Source: Porodaedalea pini (taxonomy: Eukaryota > Basidiomycota > Agaricomycetes > Hymenochaetales > Hymenochaetaceae). From it: DNA of 64,000 nt. Positions 44,056 to 55,500 of the stretch are shown piece by piece. The position numbers and the translations under genes are program-made. The first letter of the stretch is position 1. Each line of letters opens with the position of its first letter. The notes under the pieces are model-generated. The model was not told where the DNA came from and did no database searches. It saw only the letters and a program-made list of their open reading frames with translations. The DNA is taken from assembly GCA_002794775.1 (NCBI GenBank), contig NBAY01000021.1, positions 527,212 to 591,211 on the forward strand. The letters run 5' to 3'.

Positions 44056-44275
44056 TACCCCTTATTCCTTTTGATATTTGTTCTCATTCCGTTTCCTTTC
44101 ACACAGCAAACCCCTACTCTCAAAAACTTCAAAAACTGCGAAATTCATGAAAAGCAGTACTTTACCAAGCCTGGAAGGAAAAGCCGAGTCTTATACTTCC
44201 ATCGTAAAGCACAGTGTAATGCGGTACCAACCATAGACTAAATTCCCTTAATAAATAACAAACAGCAAAACTACC
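44056..44275 (+). other. 3' untranslated stretch between A3 pol and the antisense gene
   Basis: It is homologous to A1 27,805-27,907 up to GCAGTAC, the point where B is inserted in A1. A3 continues uninterrupted with TTTACCAAGCCTGG. It holds no ORF and would contain terminators of both the sense pol and the antisense gene. Confidence 0.6.
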
Positions 44276-46383
44276 CTAATTTCTACCCTTCCCTTTTCCC
44301 TTCTTCTTCTTTTCCTTTTCTTCCTTCTCCTCCTGTTCTTGAATGGTCTGATAGTTAATGAAAGATTCCTTGTCAAGGAAGGGCATAGGCGGCATCCAGT
44401 CCTCAACCTCCTCATATTCGCCGAGACAACACGTAAGCTCATCAACACGAGCCTCATACGCCTCAAGATGACAACGAACGGCAGCCTGGCGCTCGCAAAT
44501 TGACACGCAAGACTGGGCGACATTCCTAGCCAATGCCCCGACCAGGACGTCGACGGAAGCCACGTCTGAGTAGTTGGGCACATTGCCGAACTGCCAGACT
44601 GCGCCGCCGATACCGATCGGGTCCGCCATGGAAAGTGTGAGAGGAGCGAGCTGGGTACCACCATGCTGCCCACAGAACCTCTCAAAGATGCAGCGTGCCT
44701 TATTCCACGAACAGCGAGTGCACCGCCGACTCTTGGGCACACCATCGCATGACGCGCCCGTGACAATGCAAGTGTCACAAGCAAGGGCAAATTGAACAGT
44801 CCGCCCTAGGTGTACCCCACCTCCGAGCAAATCCGGGTCCAGGCCATCAGAAATGGCCTCTTCGGGCTTTGCATCTCTCACAGAGGATGCACCTGCAGCA
44901 CGCAGAACCTTGGATGGACCAGGACGAGAAGGTCCTTCGTCGCCGCTGGATTCAACCACAACCGGCTTTCACTTTGTCCCAGGCTTCATAGGAGGGACAT
45001 TAGCTGCCACCACCTCAGAACGCGTGCGCAAACCACCAACCTACACGGGAACAGTCAACCATGAAGATCAGGATTGGTACAGAAAGGAATGTTCACCTTT
45101 GTCACCTCACACGGTATCTTTGTGGATGAGGTGCTTCTGCCAACTGTCGAAGGATCAGTTTTTACAGTCCCAGCCGGTGCAGCCAGGAAAGGAGAGGCGG
45201 AAGTCCTATGAGGGGGCATGGCAGGCCCACCAGTACCTTGACGAGACACAGCACTCGCATCCAAACCAGCTTGAGGCAACAATGTGGGAGAAATGACCAC
45301 CTCGCTTTCTGCTCCCGAACGTGCGAGGACAGGACAAGGGTGAGGCTGACACATACGCGATCCATGATGGGGCAGAGACGGAATTGGCTGAGTGGGAGCA
45401 GAAGGGATCACAGATGAAACTGGCAGAGGAGGACCGACCATACATTGGAGTTGGCCCTGGAGCTCCTCATCAGTCGCTGTAGGATACAGCGTGCGCAACG
45501 ACTCACGCACGCCCCTCAGCTTTGCTGTGCGCTCCTCCTTTTCCCGAGCCTGTTTGGCCACCAGGAGATCTGTACGCTCAAGCCAGAATCGCGCCTCCTC
45601 CACAGCCTGTCTGGCACACTCGGCGTCCTCACGAGCCTGACGCTCTACCCTCTCCTGGGCCTCAGCAGCAGCGCGCGCGCGCGCTCGGTAGCAATGAGCT
45701 CGCGTTTGCGCTTTCGCTCGGCCACCTTCTCCTCCTCCTCAGCAATAAGGGACCGGAGATGCTTGGGCAGCATCTCCTCAGTCGCGTTCTCCACTGCCTC
45801 CTCAGCCTCAGTCCGGAACATGTCCAAAAGGATGTCCATCACGGTAAAAGAGATATGGGTGGCTTTTGTGCACTCGGAAACGCCATCCCACACGGTAGAA
45901 AGGGAGCGCTAGAAAAGGGGGTATCAGAAGCAAAAACAAGAAAACAAAAACAAGCGGCGCACCCAAGTAGCCCGCACATACGCCATCGCCTCCTCATGAG
46001 CCTCTTCACTCGACTTCTCGAGATCGTCGAGAGCCGAGTTGAAGTCTTCCATACGTGATGAGAAAGGATCACACTGGACGAGACTCGGCAGGACAGACTC
46101 AGCAGGGGGAATACCAACTTCACCGGCAGGTTCCCCCTCTCCACCCACTTCTCCACCCAATGAGGATGATGGTAGCTGCAATGGACACGGGAGATCTGTG
46201 CCGACGAGCGCACCTCCCACGTCTTGGTTGCCGTCATCAGTTTCCTGCGAAAAACCAGGGGCCGCTGGCGCGTGATTGCTAGCCCCCAACTTCTCCTGTG
46301 GCGGTGTCGAAGAACCCCCCCCCCCCATCCTTGGGAGATGTGGGGGTGCACAGGGCGGTATCAGGAGTCGTAGCATTGTCCAT
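44276..46383 (-). pseudogene. Antisense, intron-containing gene of element A: coiled coil plus Zn2Cys6-like cysteine pattern
   Basis: Minus-strand start MDNATTPDTALCTPTSPKDG at 46,383. The frame slips in a 12-C homopolymer (46,315-46,326). Exon 1 ends YVRATW. A 54-bp intron (45,909-45,962, GTGCGC...TTCTAG) joins it in phase 0 to RSLSTVWDGVSEC. A long Glu/Arg/Ala coiled coil follows (about 45,830-45,540), frameshifted once in a (CG)n run near 45,678. Then comes a Pro/Ser linker, and finally CX2CX6CX8CX2CX6C at 44,690-44,779 (CDTC...C...CTRC...C), the spacing of fungal Zn2Cys6 clusters. The tail is acidic then lysine-rich. A TGA replaces Trp near 44,970. Function is unknown. It could be a DNA-binding regulator or a captured host gene. 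Slips in simple repeats may be recent or sequencing-related. Confidence 0.7.
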
Positions 46384-47149
46384 CGAATGGGTAAGGTGAG
46401 ATGGAGGAGGTGGTAGTAAAAAGTAGAGGGGGACACGTTTCAAAAACTACGATGATCTTTACCAACAGGAATCATGCCCCCGTGTTACCAGACCAGAACA
46501 AGTGCCGTGATCACACTCAAGAAGCACAATGTGGAACCCGGTCATTTCAAGATCACCGAAGCGCCCAAAACAGTTCTCGATGATCACACACCTCAAAAGC
46601 CAATCACACGCAGATCCAGACCACACCAAATACAGCACGAACCCACCGATCACTCACAACAAACCCAGGCACACGCCAAACACCAGCAGCTAACTGTGAG
46701 CCCGCTCCTAACAAAAAGGAACCCCAAGGCATGCAACACACAAATACTCAATGGAAAATGAACACCAAAGAAAATAACTACACCGAACCAGGACCACCAA
46801 ACAAAATCACAACTGGCCAAACAGAGACATGGACCGGCACCAGACACACAAAATATGAAACAATGGACTAAAAGACAAAAATTTGCCAATCGACCGGCCG
46901 CCGACCACGAGAAAATGACACTATTGCTGTCACGAATCACCCACCGAAGGACCGAATTGAAGCACGCGAAAGAATCGCCCGAAACACGCAATGAATGCGA
47001 ACTCTGCCGACTGACGGCATGACCAATACAGAGAGGTCCTCCCAAAACAGACACACAAACGACTCAGGTGACACATCTGTCCTTAAAAAGACACGCCATT
47101 ACTGAAAACAACAAAAAGGAAAAAGAGACAACACCCGACCCTGCCCACA
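46384..47149. promoter_or_regulatory. Divergent intergenic region between the antisense gene and ORF2
   Basis: These 766 bp separate two divergently read genes, so both promoters should lie here. The plus strand is A- and C-rich with many CACA runs. I cannot name a specific promoter element. A Cys/Phe-rich minus-strand frame (46,650-47,054) is a by-product of this composition. Confidence 0.4.
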
Positions 47150-48028
47150 ATGGAATGTACCAACATTACCCCTCCCCATGCAATCGTCCTCAAGGACATG
47201 GCACGCTGTATGCCCAACCCAACCCCTGGTGACCTCGCATTAGCCAACCCTCGCCCAATGGGTGTCTTGCAGATAGTTGTATACGACCCTGCAATGACCT
47301 CGTTCACCAAGTTTGTGGCGGAGTTACTGTTCGCGTTCAACAAGCTTACACCCACAGACCCGACTCTGATTTACGTGGCCTACACATTCTGCACACCGAA
47401 AATACAAGAGCGACTCTCGCAGTCACCCACACTCACCGGAGGTTCGTGGTCTCAATTCTGTACCACAGTCGCCATAGCCAGTCCCGATTATGAGGGCCTC
47501 ACGCAACTCGCATACAAAGAAGTATACCGCACGGTGTTCAGACAGATCGTGAGCAGGAAGGCAACCTCCTACAAAGCAACCCTGACCCTCTCTCGGTTCA
47601 ACGCCGCAGCAACAGTGTCCTACGTCCAACCGGCATACCTCAGCCAACTGTACAAAGCCCAGGAATCACTGATTTCTGCAGAAGCCGAGCAGGCCGACTT
47701 CACAGCAATGCTCGAAGACGCCGAGCAGGAGTGTACAGCACGCGAAGCACAACAGTCGGCCCTTCAGGAAACAGCGATCTCGATGGCCCGCCTCGCCGAA
47801 ACCGCTCAGGAACAAGCCATCAAAGCCCACGAACTACTCTCACAGTTAGTCAGTCAACTCAACGAGCACCACATTGTACCGATCAACCTGGGTGAGCACA
47901 TGAACTTGATCGTGTCATGGAACGACTTCAATGCGACGTTCGCAGCCGAGTATGGAAGGATTGCACAGGAAGGATCAGCTATGATGGACGGGGAGGCTAA
48001 AGCTGAACACCCGGTGCATTTCTCTTGA
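47150..48028 (+). CDS. ORF2 of element A: 292-codon protein of unknown function
   Basis: Open frame starting MECTNITPPHAIVLKDMARC at 47,150 and ending HPVHFS at 48,028. The first half is mixed hydrophobic and possibly globular, with MTSFTKFVAELLFAFNKLT and the run KIQERLSQSPTLTGGSW. The second half (about residues 165-250) is Ala/Glu/Gln-rich with heptad-like spacing and probably forms a coiled coil (QESLISAEAEQADFTAM, ETAQEQAIKAHELLSQL). No catalytic motif, signal peptide or membrane segment is seen. It lies in element A between the antisense gene and ORF3, in the pol orientation. It is intact although the surrounding pol is not. The coiled coil suggests a structural or partner-binding role, by inference only. 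Confidence 0.65.
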   Translation: MECTNITPPHAIVLKDMARCMPNPTPGDLALANPRPMGVLQIVVYDPAMTSFTKFVAELLFAFNKLTPTDPTLIYVAYTFCTPKIQERLSQSPTLTGGSWSQFCTTVAIASPDYEGLTQLAYKEVYRTVFRQIVSRKATSYKATLTLSRFNAAATVSYVQPAYLSQLYKAQESLISAEAEQADFTAMLEDAEQECTAREAQQSALQETAISMARLAETAQEQAIKAHELLSQLVSQLNEHHIVPINLGEHMNLIVSWNDFNATFAAEYGRIAQEGSAMMDGEAKAEHPVHFS

Positions 48029-48322
48029 AACCCCCCTGACTCAAACACCTCATGTTACATTAGGCAAAATAGAGTACCCCTCCATTCCTTTAATAACAAA
48101 GAACCCCATTTTCGTTTGACAACAGACACCAACCCTCTCTATTTTACTTTCTCTCCGCCCCAAATTTTTTTTTCTCTTACACTGAACATTGCACTAATTA
48201 ATAACTCCGAGTCTCTATAAAATACCCCCTCCTTTTTGTTCATTTAGAATCACCCACCCTACAATATCCCCCTCTCGAATAATTCAACTTTGTTCTTCTT
48301 CAATTTTACCCCTTCACCAACC

Positions 48323-48874
48323 ATGCATTCAGACCGAATCAGTGCCGAGTCTTTCTATGACAACCAAATCCTATGCCCGGATGACATACACGGGGTCCAC
48401 AACTGGTCGATATCATTCACTCTCACTGTCGCATGCCATCACTTGCATCAGGCCACCCTCGAGGACATCCTACACCACTCCAGATCTCACCAGCACTTCT
48501 GGCACTCAATCACCGAGCCTGGCATGAAGGTGCATGAGTTCTTCCTGCACCTGTACATGGTGATCGACATCCAGTTCTGACCCCAACCAGCCTTGATCAA
48601 CAACCACACAAAATATGTCATTAATCAAGGCCTGGAGCTGCCAGTGAATCAGTGTCTACGTTCGGCAGTGACACACGACCTGATCCAGATCGCAATTATC
48701 CCATGGCACCCAGACCTCCAGACCAGCATACACCACCCAGCCCCATCAGTCCAACTCGAGAACCTCCGTGACACGGTCGTGCAGCAAATAGTGCACATCA
48801 CGAAACTCCAGGGTGCGATTTCGGCATTGATCAGTGAACCATCAACCTCTTCTTCTTCTTCTTCACACCATTAA
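48323..48874 (+). pseudogene. ORF3 of element A (one in-frame stop)
   Basis: It starts MHSDRISAESFYDNQILC and would read through a TGA at 48,578 to ALINNHTKYVINQGLELP, ending in a Ser run followed by HH at 48,874. It has many His residues (ACHHLHQATLEDILHHSRSHQHF) but no recognised domain. A second copy in A1 (59,488-60,034) has the same TGA at the equivalent codon, so the stop may be ancestral, or the codon may be a CpG lost in both. It lies about 100 bp before the 3' LTR, a place where some LTR elements carry accessory or env-like genes. No membrane segment is visible, so env is not supported. Confidence 0.6.
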
Positions 48875-48979
48875 AAACCACAGAATGCACCAAACCTCAC
48901 CCATTACACTTTCTTTAATTTCCAATTCAACCACTTCTCATGTACACCGCAAACACCTTTTTTCTGGCCCCCCGGGAGA

Positions 48980-49815
48980 TGTAGCGATTAACCATCGCCT
49001 ACGCACCGGCCAAGTCTTTCTCCCCTCACTTACACTACTCCTTTGAATCCCTTTTACCGGCCGCCAAACTTTACCATTTATTCATTCATAATCGGCGGCT
49101 GACTCTTCATTATAATTCTTGGTATGGACATGATCGGACGGAGGGATGTCGCATGAACTCGATCAGCACATGGATGACCGACTCTCGTGGGGACAGGTGG
49201 AAGGAATTAGGTGAGTAGGACAAGGACGTGGGATACGGGTGTGCAGTGGTGGGAGACGAAAAGAGCAGGTTGGGGACTCCAACATCACTCCACGACGATC
49301 GGCTGCGTGATGTGCACAGACCGATCACTGACTCACTTTCACATCCATTCACACAGACTTGGCCGAGTCTTGCACCGCTTTCTCTGCTTCAATTTAGTAT
49401 AAATTCGCAGTAGTTTGTACAGCGAGAGAGGGAGAGAGGGAGATACGAGACAAGTACAGAGACAAACAGTCCCCTCTCCACCTCTAGACCACAATCTACT
49501 ACATGCATTACTACGCACTACTCGCCCGACTCTCATTCTGAAAACAGTATACACTGACTCTGTCACCGACTCTCAGAACTCCGTCACCCAATCACTGAAC
49601 GCCCTCAGCCACTGCCACAAGTGCCGATTCTACCCGCCCGAGTCTTGGTCCAACCGGAATCCCACAGGTATCTGTATCGCCGAGTCTTCCTATCTCGAAC
49701 CTCGCTCTACTTAGGTTGTCCCTCTTGGTATACCGAGTCACCGCAGTCCCCCTTGGGTCGATCACGAGCTGTAGCCCAAATCGCCCTTTGGATTAGAAGA
49801 GTCTGCACCCCTACA
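48980..49815 (+). repeat. LTR of element A shared by A3 (3' end) and A2 (836 bp)
   Basis: TGTAGCGATTAACC...CCCCTACA. It matches the A1 LTR. ORF3 precedes it by about 100 bp. It is followed at 49,816 directly by A gag sequence CCACAAGACCAGGG, without PBS and leader, so A2 begins here with about 0.6 kb of its 5' region deleted. The LTR retains more CpG than the A1 copies. Confidence 0.85.
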
Positions 49816-51525
49816 CCACAAGACCAGGGTCACCACTTAATTGGGGCAGACAAGCCATCAGAAGATGGCTTGACAAACCTCTGATTCAAACAGGAGGACC
49901 AATAGAAGTACCAACAGAACAAAACTCCAAACCTGAGAATCCTACTCCCAACCAAGAAGAACAAGTGACCCTGGAATCACCACAGAATTGATCCGAGACA
50001 TCGGAGGAAGAACTAGTCCTGCCACCACCACTGCCAACTCCAGAAGGATCAATACCTGTTGCAATATCAAGGATCGTGGACCCATACCCAGAAACCTGCC
50101 CTTCTACTCCAGAACAGCCGAGAAGGACACCAACTCCGCCCTCACGTGTACCCACACCAGCTCTACCAACTCTCCATATCATGGTGCCACCAATAGTCAG
50201 AGCAGTCATGGCTAATTCTACCACACAAGGATTGAGCCAAGGACCTTCACAAGCCCCACCAATGGCACCACTGGTGCAACCCATACCAATGTAGCCAATC
50301 CTCTTCCAGACCTCGCTGAGTCCAGAAATCTCCTGATAACCGGACCAAATCCTCCAGTTCCAGGAGCAACAATGCCAAACAGGCACAACAAACAAGCACC
50401 AGCAATGAATGCCAATATAGAACCAGAAGGGATCCCATGATTCTTTGAAGAGGTTAACATCTTAGGATCGAATGCAGGAATCACCAATCTACAGAAAATC
50501 AATTGAGCACGTTACTATGCACCAGTATGTGAGGAATTACTATGGTTGACTCTCCCACAGGCATGAAAAAATGATTTTGTGTCATTCAAAACAGCCACCC
50601 TGGGCTTCTATCTGGCGGCAACAATAAGATACACTTATGGAGATCTAATCAATTTTGTCACTGAGAATTCCAACAAGGTTTTGATGAGCACGGCTGCCCT
50701 GGGAGAATACCATTGAAGCTTTATGCATATTACATCATATCTGGTTCAAGAAGGAGTCATTTCAGATCTAGATCAAAAGCAGTTCTATTGAGAAGGTCTA
50801 AACCAGCTCACCAATCAGCATCTCAAACAACAACTTCAGTTGGTTGACTTTCGACACCCAGCTGGCATTCCTTGGGACATACCAGTACTATACAATGAAC
50901 TCGACCAACTTATAGCAGGAGGAGTCCTAGTAACTGGTCCTGGTGTGCAGCAAGGATATGCAGTACCACAGTATGGAACATTTGGGATACCCGCAGTGCC
51001 TCCATATTTTACTCAGCAACACATTGCCACAGCATCTGGACCATATGCACTGACCCCCATCAAATGAGAGGACTCAGAACTGAGCCTGCTCACATGCATG
51101 GTATCGGACTTACAAGCAGAGATACAAGATCTCCGGGGTGAAAGGAAGGAAGATTATCGAAGGTGAGACTATGAGGATCGGTACACTCAAGATTGGCCAT
51201 ATGCCCCTAATGAACCACAGGAGTACCAGCGACCCAATGATTACGGACGGCCACGCAAAGAATACAGGGCACCTCCAAGAGGCCCACCTCCAGTCAGAAA
51301 TATGCAGGTAAGGAATACAGGACCCCAAACATGTGCAATGTGCCACAGCACCACACACCTATTCAGGGACTGTACAATCAGGGACACGTTGCTGAACTGG
51401 TGACTATTAGCCTTGGATGTGCAAGGATTCGTTGTGATGCTAGGAGGAACATGACTGCCACCAGGACCTCAAGGCTCTTCTCTACTGGATCAAATCTACT
51501 GGATCGAATGAACTTGTACTACTGG
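49816..51525 (+). pseudogene. gag: gag N-terminal part of element A copy A2 (inverted with its segment)
   Basis: The Pro/Ser/Thr-rich gag region appears in pieces (PEQPRRTPTPPSRVPTP at about 50,110). The capsid-like core follows, with a CGA at 50,852 where A1 has TGA, and the Gln/Tyr stretch (GYAVPQYGTFGIPAVPPYF). The zinc knuckle CAMCHSTTHLFRDC lies at about 51,332. It ends ACTTGTACTACTGG at 51,525 against the C LTR. The other half of this gag is at 40,723-42,162. About 20 codons are duplicated near 51,490 (CTACTGGATC twice). Several stops make it inactive. Confidence 0.78.
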
Positions 51526-52548
51526 TGTAGATCCTGACTTAGGGGTGTCGGGGATCAACAGTCCTTTTGGGGACGTGATCGCATTGCTCTGGGAGGTTAG
51601 GGGTAGACTGTGGTGAGATCACTTGACGTACCGGTACGTGTCGGTATGCTTCGGTACACGTCGGTACGCGTCAGTACGCTTTGGTACGTGTCGGTACGCT
51701 TCGGTACGCATCGGTACGCTTCGGTACGCGTCGGTACGCTTCGGTACGCATCGGTACGTGTCGATATCGAGAACAAAGGTCAGGAACTCCTGTCGCGTCT
51801 GTGGTTTGACCGGTACGGAGTCGGTACGCGTGGGTAATCAACACCAGTACGATGTGATCACGACGAGCGACGAGGTTTGAGTTACGAAGTATGAGACGAG
51901 AGACGGTTTCGAAAGACGAGATGCTAAGATGAAGACGGAATGACTACAAGATTACAAGAACTAAGACGGATCGCACTCAAGTTACCCTATCTGAGGGAGA
52001 CTCTGCGGTAGAACTGACTTGTCCTCTACCTACGACATGGGGTGTATATTTATACTAAGTCCAAAGATCTATCTACAGTTAATAATTTCCATTCGGGCAT
52101 ACTGTGCATATCAGTCGAAACATAGAGAAGTCGAAAGGAAAAGTCATAGGTCATAGAGGCGCGCATAGAGTGCATAGAAATCAGAAGAACATAGGAAAAA
52201 CATAAATCATAATGAGGAAAACGTCCGCTTCGCATCCGATCACACCGGTGCTCCACCGGAACTCAGATCGTCCAATCGGTACGTGGCTCCCGTCATCGGA
52301 CAGCAGTCCGGTATGCATCTTGGCTGTATGCTCCATGTGACCGCATCCCTAATTGTCGAGATAAGATCTCCGGTATGTTCCGGTATGCTTTCGGAGGTGT
52401 CGGAATGTGCTGATGACGCGATCGCGAGGTTCTGATTCGAGACTGGACCGATTGGGTTGAGTCCGGTACTGATCGGTATGCATCAGAACCAGTTCTTGAA
52501 TGCTTCTGGAGTGATCGGTGGTGATGGGACGATCGGCACGGCTCTACA
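51526..52548 (-). repeat. C LTR, copy 2 (1,023 bp)
   Basis: It is inverted relative to copy 1 at 42,163-43,095. Ends are TGTAGATCC (51,526) and GGCTCTACA (52,548). The left flank is CTGG and the right flank GCGA, the reverse complements of CCAG and TCGC that belong to the two different insertion sites. It is 90 bp longer than copy 1, exactly nine units of its 10-bp minisatellite. Confidence 0.85.
51633..51762 (+). repeat. 10-bp minisatellite GGTACGNNTC, 13 units
   Basis: Thirteen consecutive units alternate GGTACGCTTC with GGTACGCGTC, GGTACGTGTC or GGTACGCATC. The other C LTR has only four units (about 42,952-42,991). The tract gives long spurious open frames in several phases. Confidence 0.9.
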
Positions 52549-55500
52549 GCGAGTCTCTTGCCTGAATGATATACCTGATTTGGGCATGAGCATCACGTCT
52601 ATGTGTACCCTGGCGAATAGTGGCACTGGTGTTGGAACATTCGGTGGGATTCGTACATGAGTGAGTTGCCAAGTCCGGCACAAGTGACACGTCTTCAGGA
52701 ACCAATGTATGTCGGAACTCATCATGGGCCACCAAAATCGATCGTGGATTTGTAGTTGTACTGAAAAGAATCCTTTGTGTCCCAGGTCATTGTGTGCTGA
52801 CTGCATGACTGAGAATCGGCGATCTTGTGCGAGTACAAGTTGGTGTGGTCCCAAGTACCGTTTCCTCCAGAGTTGTCCATCTGCGACAAAAAATTGAGTT
52901 GCCTTTGTTACGAAGTGTCGAAATTCATTGTCTGACATGTCTTCTGGTTTCTTTGGGTCGCCGAGAAACTCCTTGATTTTTATCAACTCTTGATTGGCCA
53001 ATTCTGCTGCAGCTGTCTGAGGAATGGTGGGAGGGTCTGCAGCAGGAGGAATGTCTCCAGTGTATGCTATGAATATGAAAGCATACTGGTCGTCGATCCA
53101 TTCCTCGTAGTTTTCGTCATCTGGAGGGTCGGTGTCTGTTCGCTTTCGTCGACTGAGTCTGTCTGGGCCTGTATGCCGAGTGCCTGGTACATGGATAATC
53201 ATGAAGTGGAACAAGATTCCAGCGATCCACCGGTTGATCATCACGTTTGGCTGGATATCTGGGTTGTTGATCATGCCTTTAATGTACTTTGCGTTGACTT
53301 CAATGTAGAAGTGGTCCAGTCCTATTAGATAGATTTGTGCATTGTGGAGGGCCCTCATGAGGCCAAACAGTTCTACTTTTGGCTGTGAGTAGTTCTACTC
53401 TCTTTCATTCCATGTTGCAGACATAAAACGGGCTGGGAATCATTCTCTGTTTTCTCCAATCTGTAAGAGAATCACTCTGTATCCTCGAATCGACGAATCT
53501 ACGCAGAGGTGGACCGGTCTCCCACATTTGTAGTTGATTAGCCTGATGGCTCCAGACTTGGTGACTGCCTTCTTGAGTTGGTCCATCAATCGCTGTTCGA
53601 GTTTTCCGAATGAGAAGGGGACGTCTTTTCCAGTGAGTTGGTTCAGGTCATATGCCAGTCGAGCGAAGTCGTTGATAAAGTGCCTGAAAACTCCTGCAGT
53701 TCCGAGGAATGATCAAACATCCATAATGTCTTCACAAGGAGGCCAGTCGATGACTTTTTGGATTCGTGCTTCGTCTGGGACTTGTCCTGAGTAGTTGCAG
53801 GTATGCCCGACTATCACGGCTTCAGGTGCAGCAAGTACCAACTTTTTCCTGGACAGAGTCGCCCCAACTACTTTGAATCTTTGGAGGACTCGGTTGATGT
53901 CGTTTAGGTGTTCCCATATGAACCGGCAGATTCCCAAATTTTCTGGGATGGTCTCATATGATCCGTCCTGTAACTCATACCGTGTGGCTGGCCCTTTTAT
54001 GGGTATATCGTCAATGTATGGGAACACCACATCTGGGATTTTGTCCTTCAGGATGAATGTGACATCGGTGTGCATGATTTGCTGGGAGTTTGTATACCCC
54101 ATGGGAATTGATGTGAGTCAAAATGCTCCTAGTGGCATCTGGAATGTCATTATGTCCCTACTTCATATGGCGAATTTTCTTTGGTCGAACGCTATGAATA
54201 AGTCCAGGGTTGTATAACAGGATCGGCCACCGAAAGACTCGGCGATGTGTTCTGTTGGATATGGCACCGATGGATCTTGTATTGTGACTGCATTTAGTGG
54301 TTGAAGATTGTGGACTATTCTCAGTGACTTTCCATCCTTCTTTACTACACAGAACCACCTGGATCGGTACAATGAGTTTGATGGTTCATATACGCCGGAC
54401 ATGATTTTGTCTTTGATGATTGCAACGACCCTGTCAAATATTCCCGGTGGGATGGGAATATTCTTCAGTACCCATGGAATATGTTCGATCGTTGGGATAA
54501 GAACTGGAGCAAAGTAGTCATAGTCAAGTGCACCCTTTTCTGTTTCATCCCATGCGAATGCCATTTCCTGTGTCCGAATAACCCACCACGTGAGATCCTT
54601 TTCTTTAGGGAGTAGGAATCTGGCCGGATCTATGTCTATTTCATTATATCATTCCTGGGTGAGTCGTTTCCCAGGTGAGAATGGTGGAGGGTGGGTCGGC
54701 AGTTCCAGAAGGTCCTTCAGAGGATTGGGGTGCTGTGTCCTGGTGATTCGGTATTCTTCGGGGAGTGTGGTTGGAACTGGCTTTATACGATCAGCAACCT
54801 TTTTGTACTTGTAGAATGGCTGAGTCGTTCGGCGGGTCTGATTTGTTCAAGGAATTAGAGATTTGTTATCGTATGGGTGATTAATGGAGAATAGTCCTGT
54901 TCCGCCGTTCATTCGGGTTTTGTTGTTTTTCGTATTTCGTTTTGATTTTACACCTCCCTTTTCTGTGATGGTGATTTCAATAGACCGCCTGTCAAAAGAA
55001 ATATGTACTGTGTCTGATTCTGGGGTATTCATGGTATAGCATGGCTGCGACTCTGGTTCGTCTCGTCGATATTGTACCAATTCATTGACTATCAAAAATC
55101 CTCATCCTCAGCTGGTTGCTTTCGTCGTGTTCATTCTTGAGTTGGAACTGATACATCTTCTTCCGTTACCAGGTGGATTAGTTCCAGTACCTGGTCGTCG
55201 ATGTCTATATCTACCAACCGAGCCTTGCAGTGTGCGAGGAACAGTTGGCCAAGTAAGATGTTGAACAGTGCCAGGTGTATGACTTGTGCTTGTACAAGTA
55301 CCGAGAATCCTCCGAGTCCTATCCTGAGTCACGGTATTAATCCGAGCGATTGGGTCCTAGACGCGTCTGCTGTTTCGATAGTGATTTGTTCATTGTTCAG
55401 AGTCGGCGATCCTAGATGCTTCCACATGTTTTGCGATAGTCCGATAAACGAAGCTCCAGTGTTGAGTAGTCCTTCTACCTTGACCTTTCCGTCCAGCCAT

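Noticed and set aside
46650..47054. 134-codon Cys/Phe-rich minus-strand ORF, membrane-like
   Set aside because: It lies in the divergent intergenic region; its hydrophobic look comes from a CA-rich plus strand. No start context or homologue is recognised.
48323..48874. ORF3 as an envelope gene
   Set aside because: Its position would fit, but there is no signal peptide, furin-like site or membrane segment.
51610..51880. Overlapping repetitive ORFs (YVSVRFGTHRYASV-like)
   Set aside because: They are translations of the 10-bp minisatellite in the C LTR, open in several frames because of unit composition.
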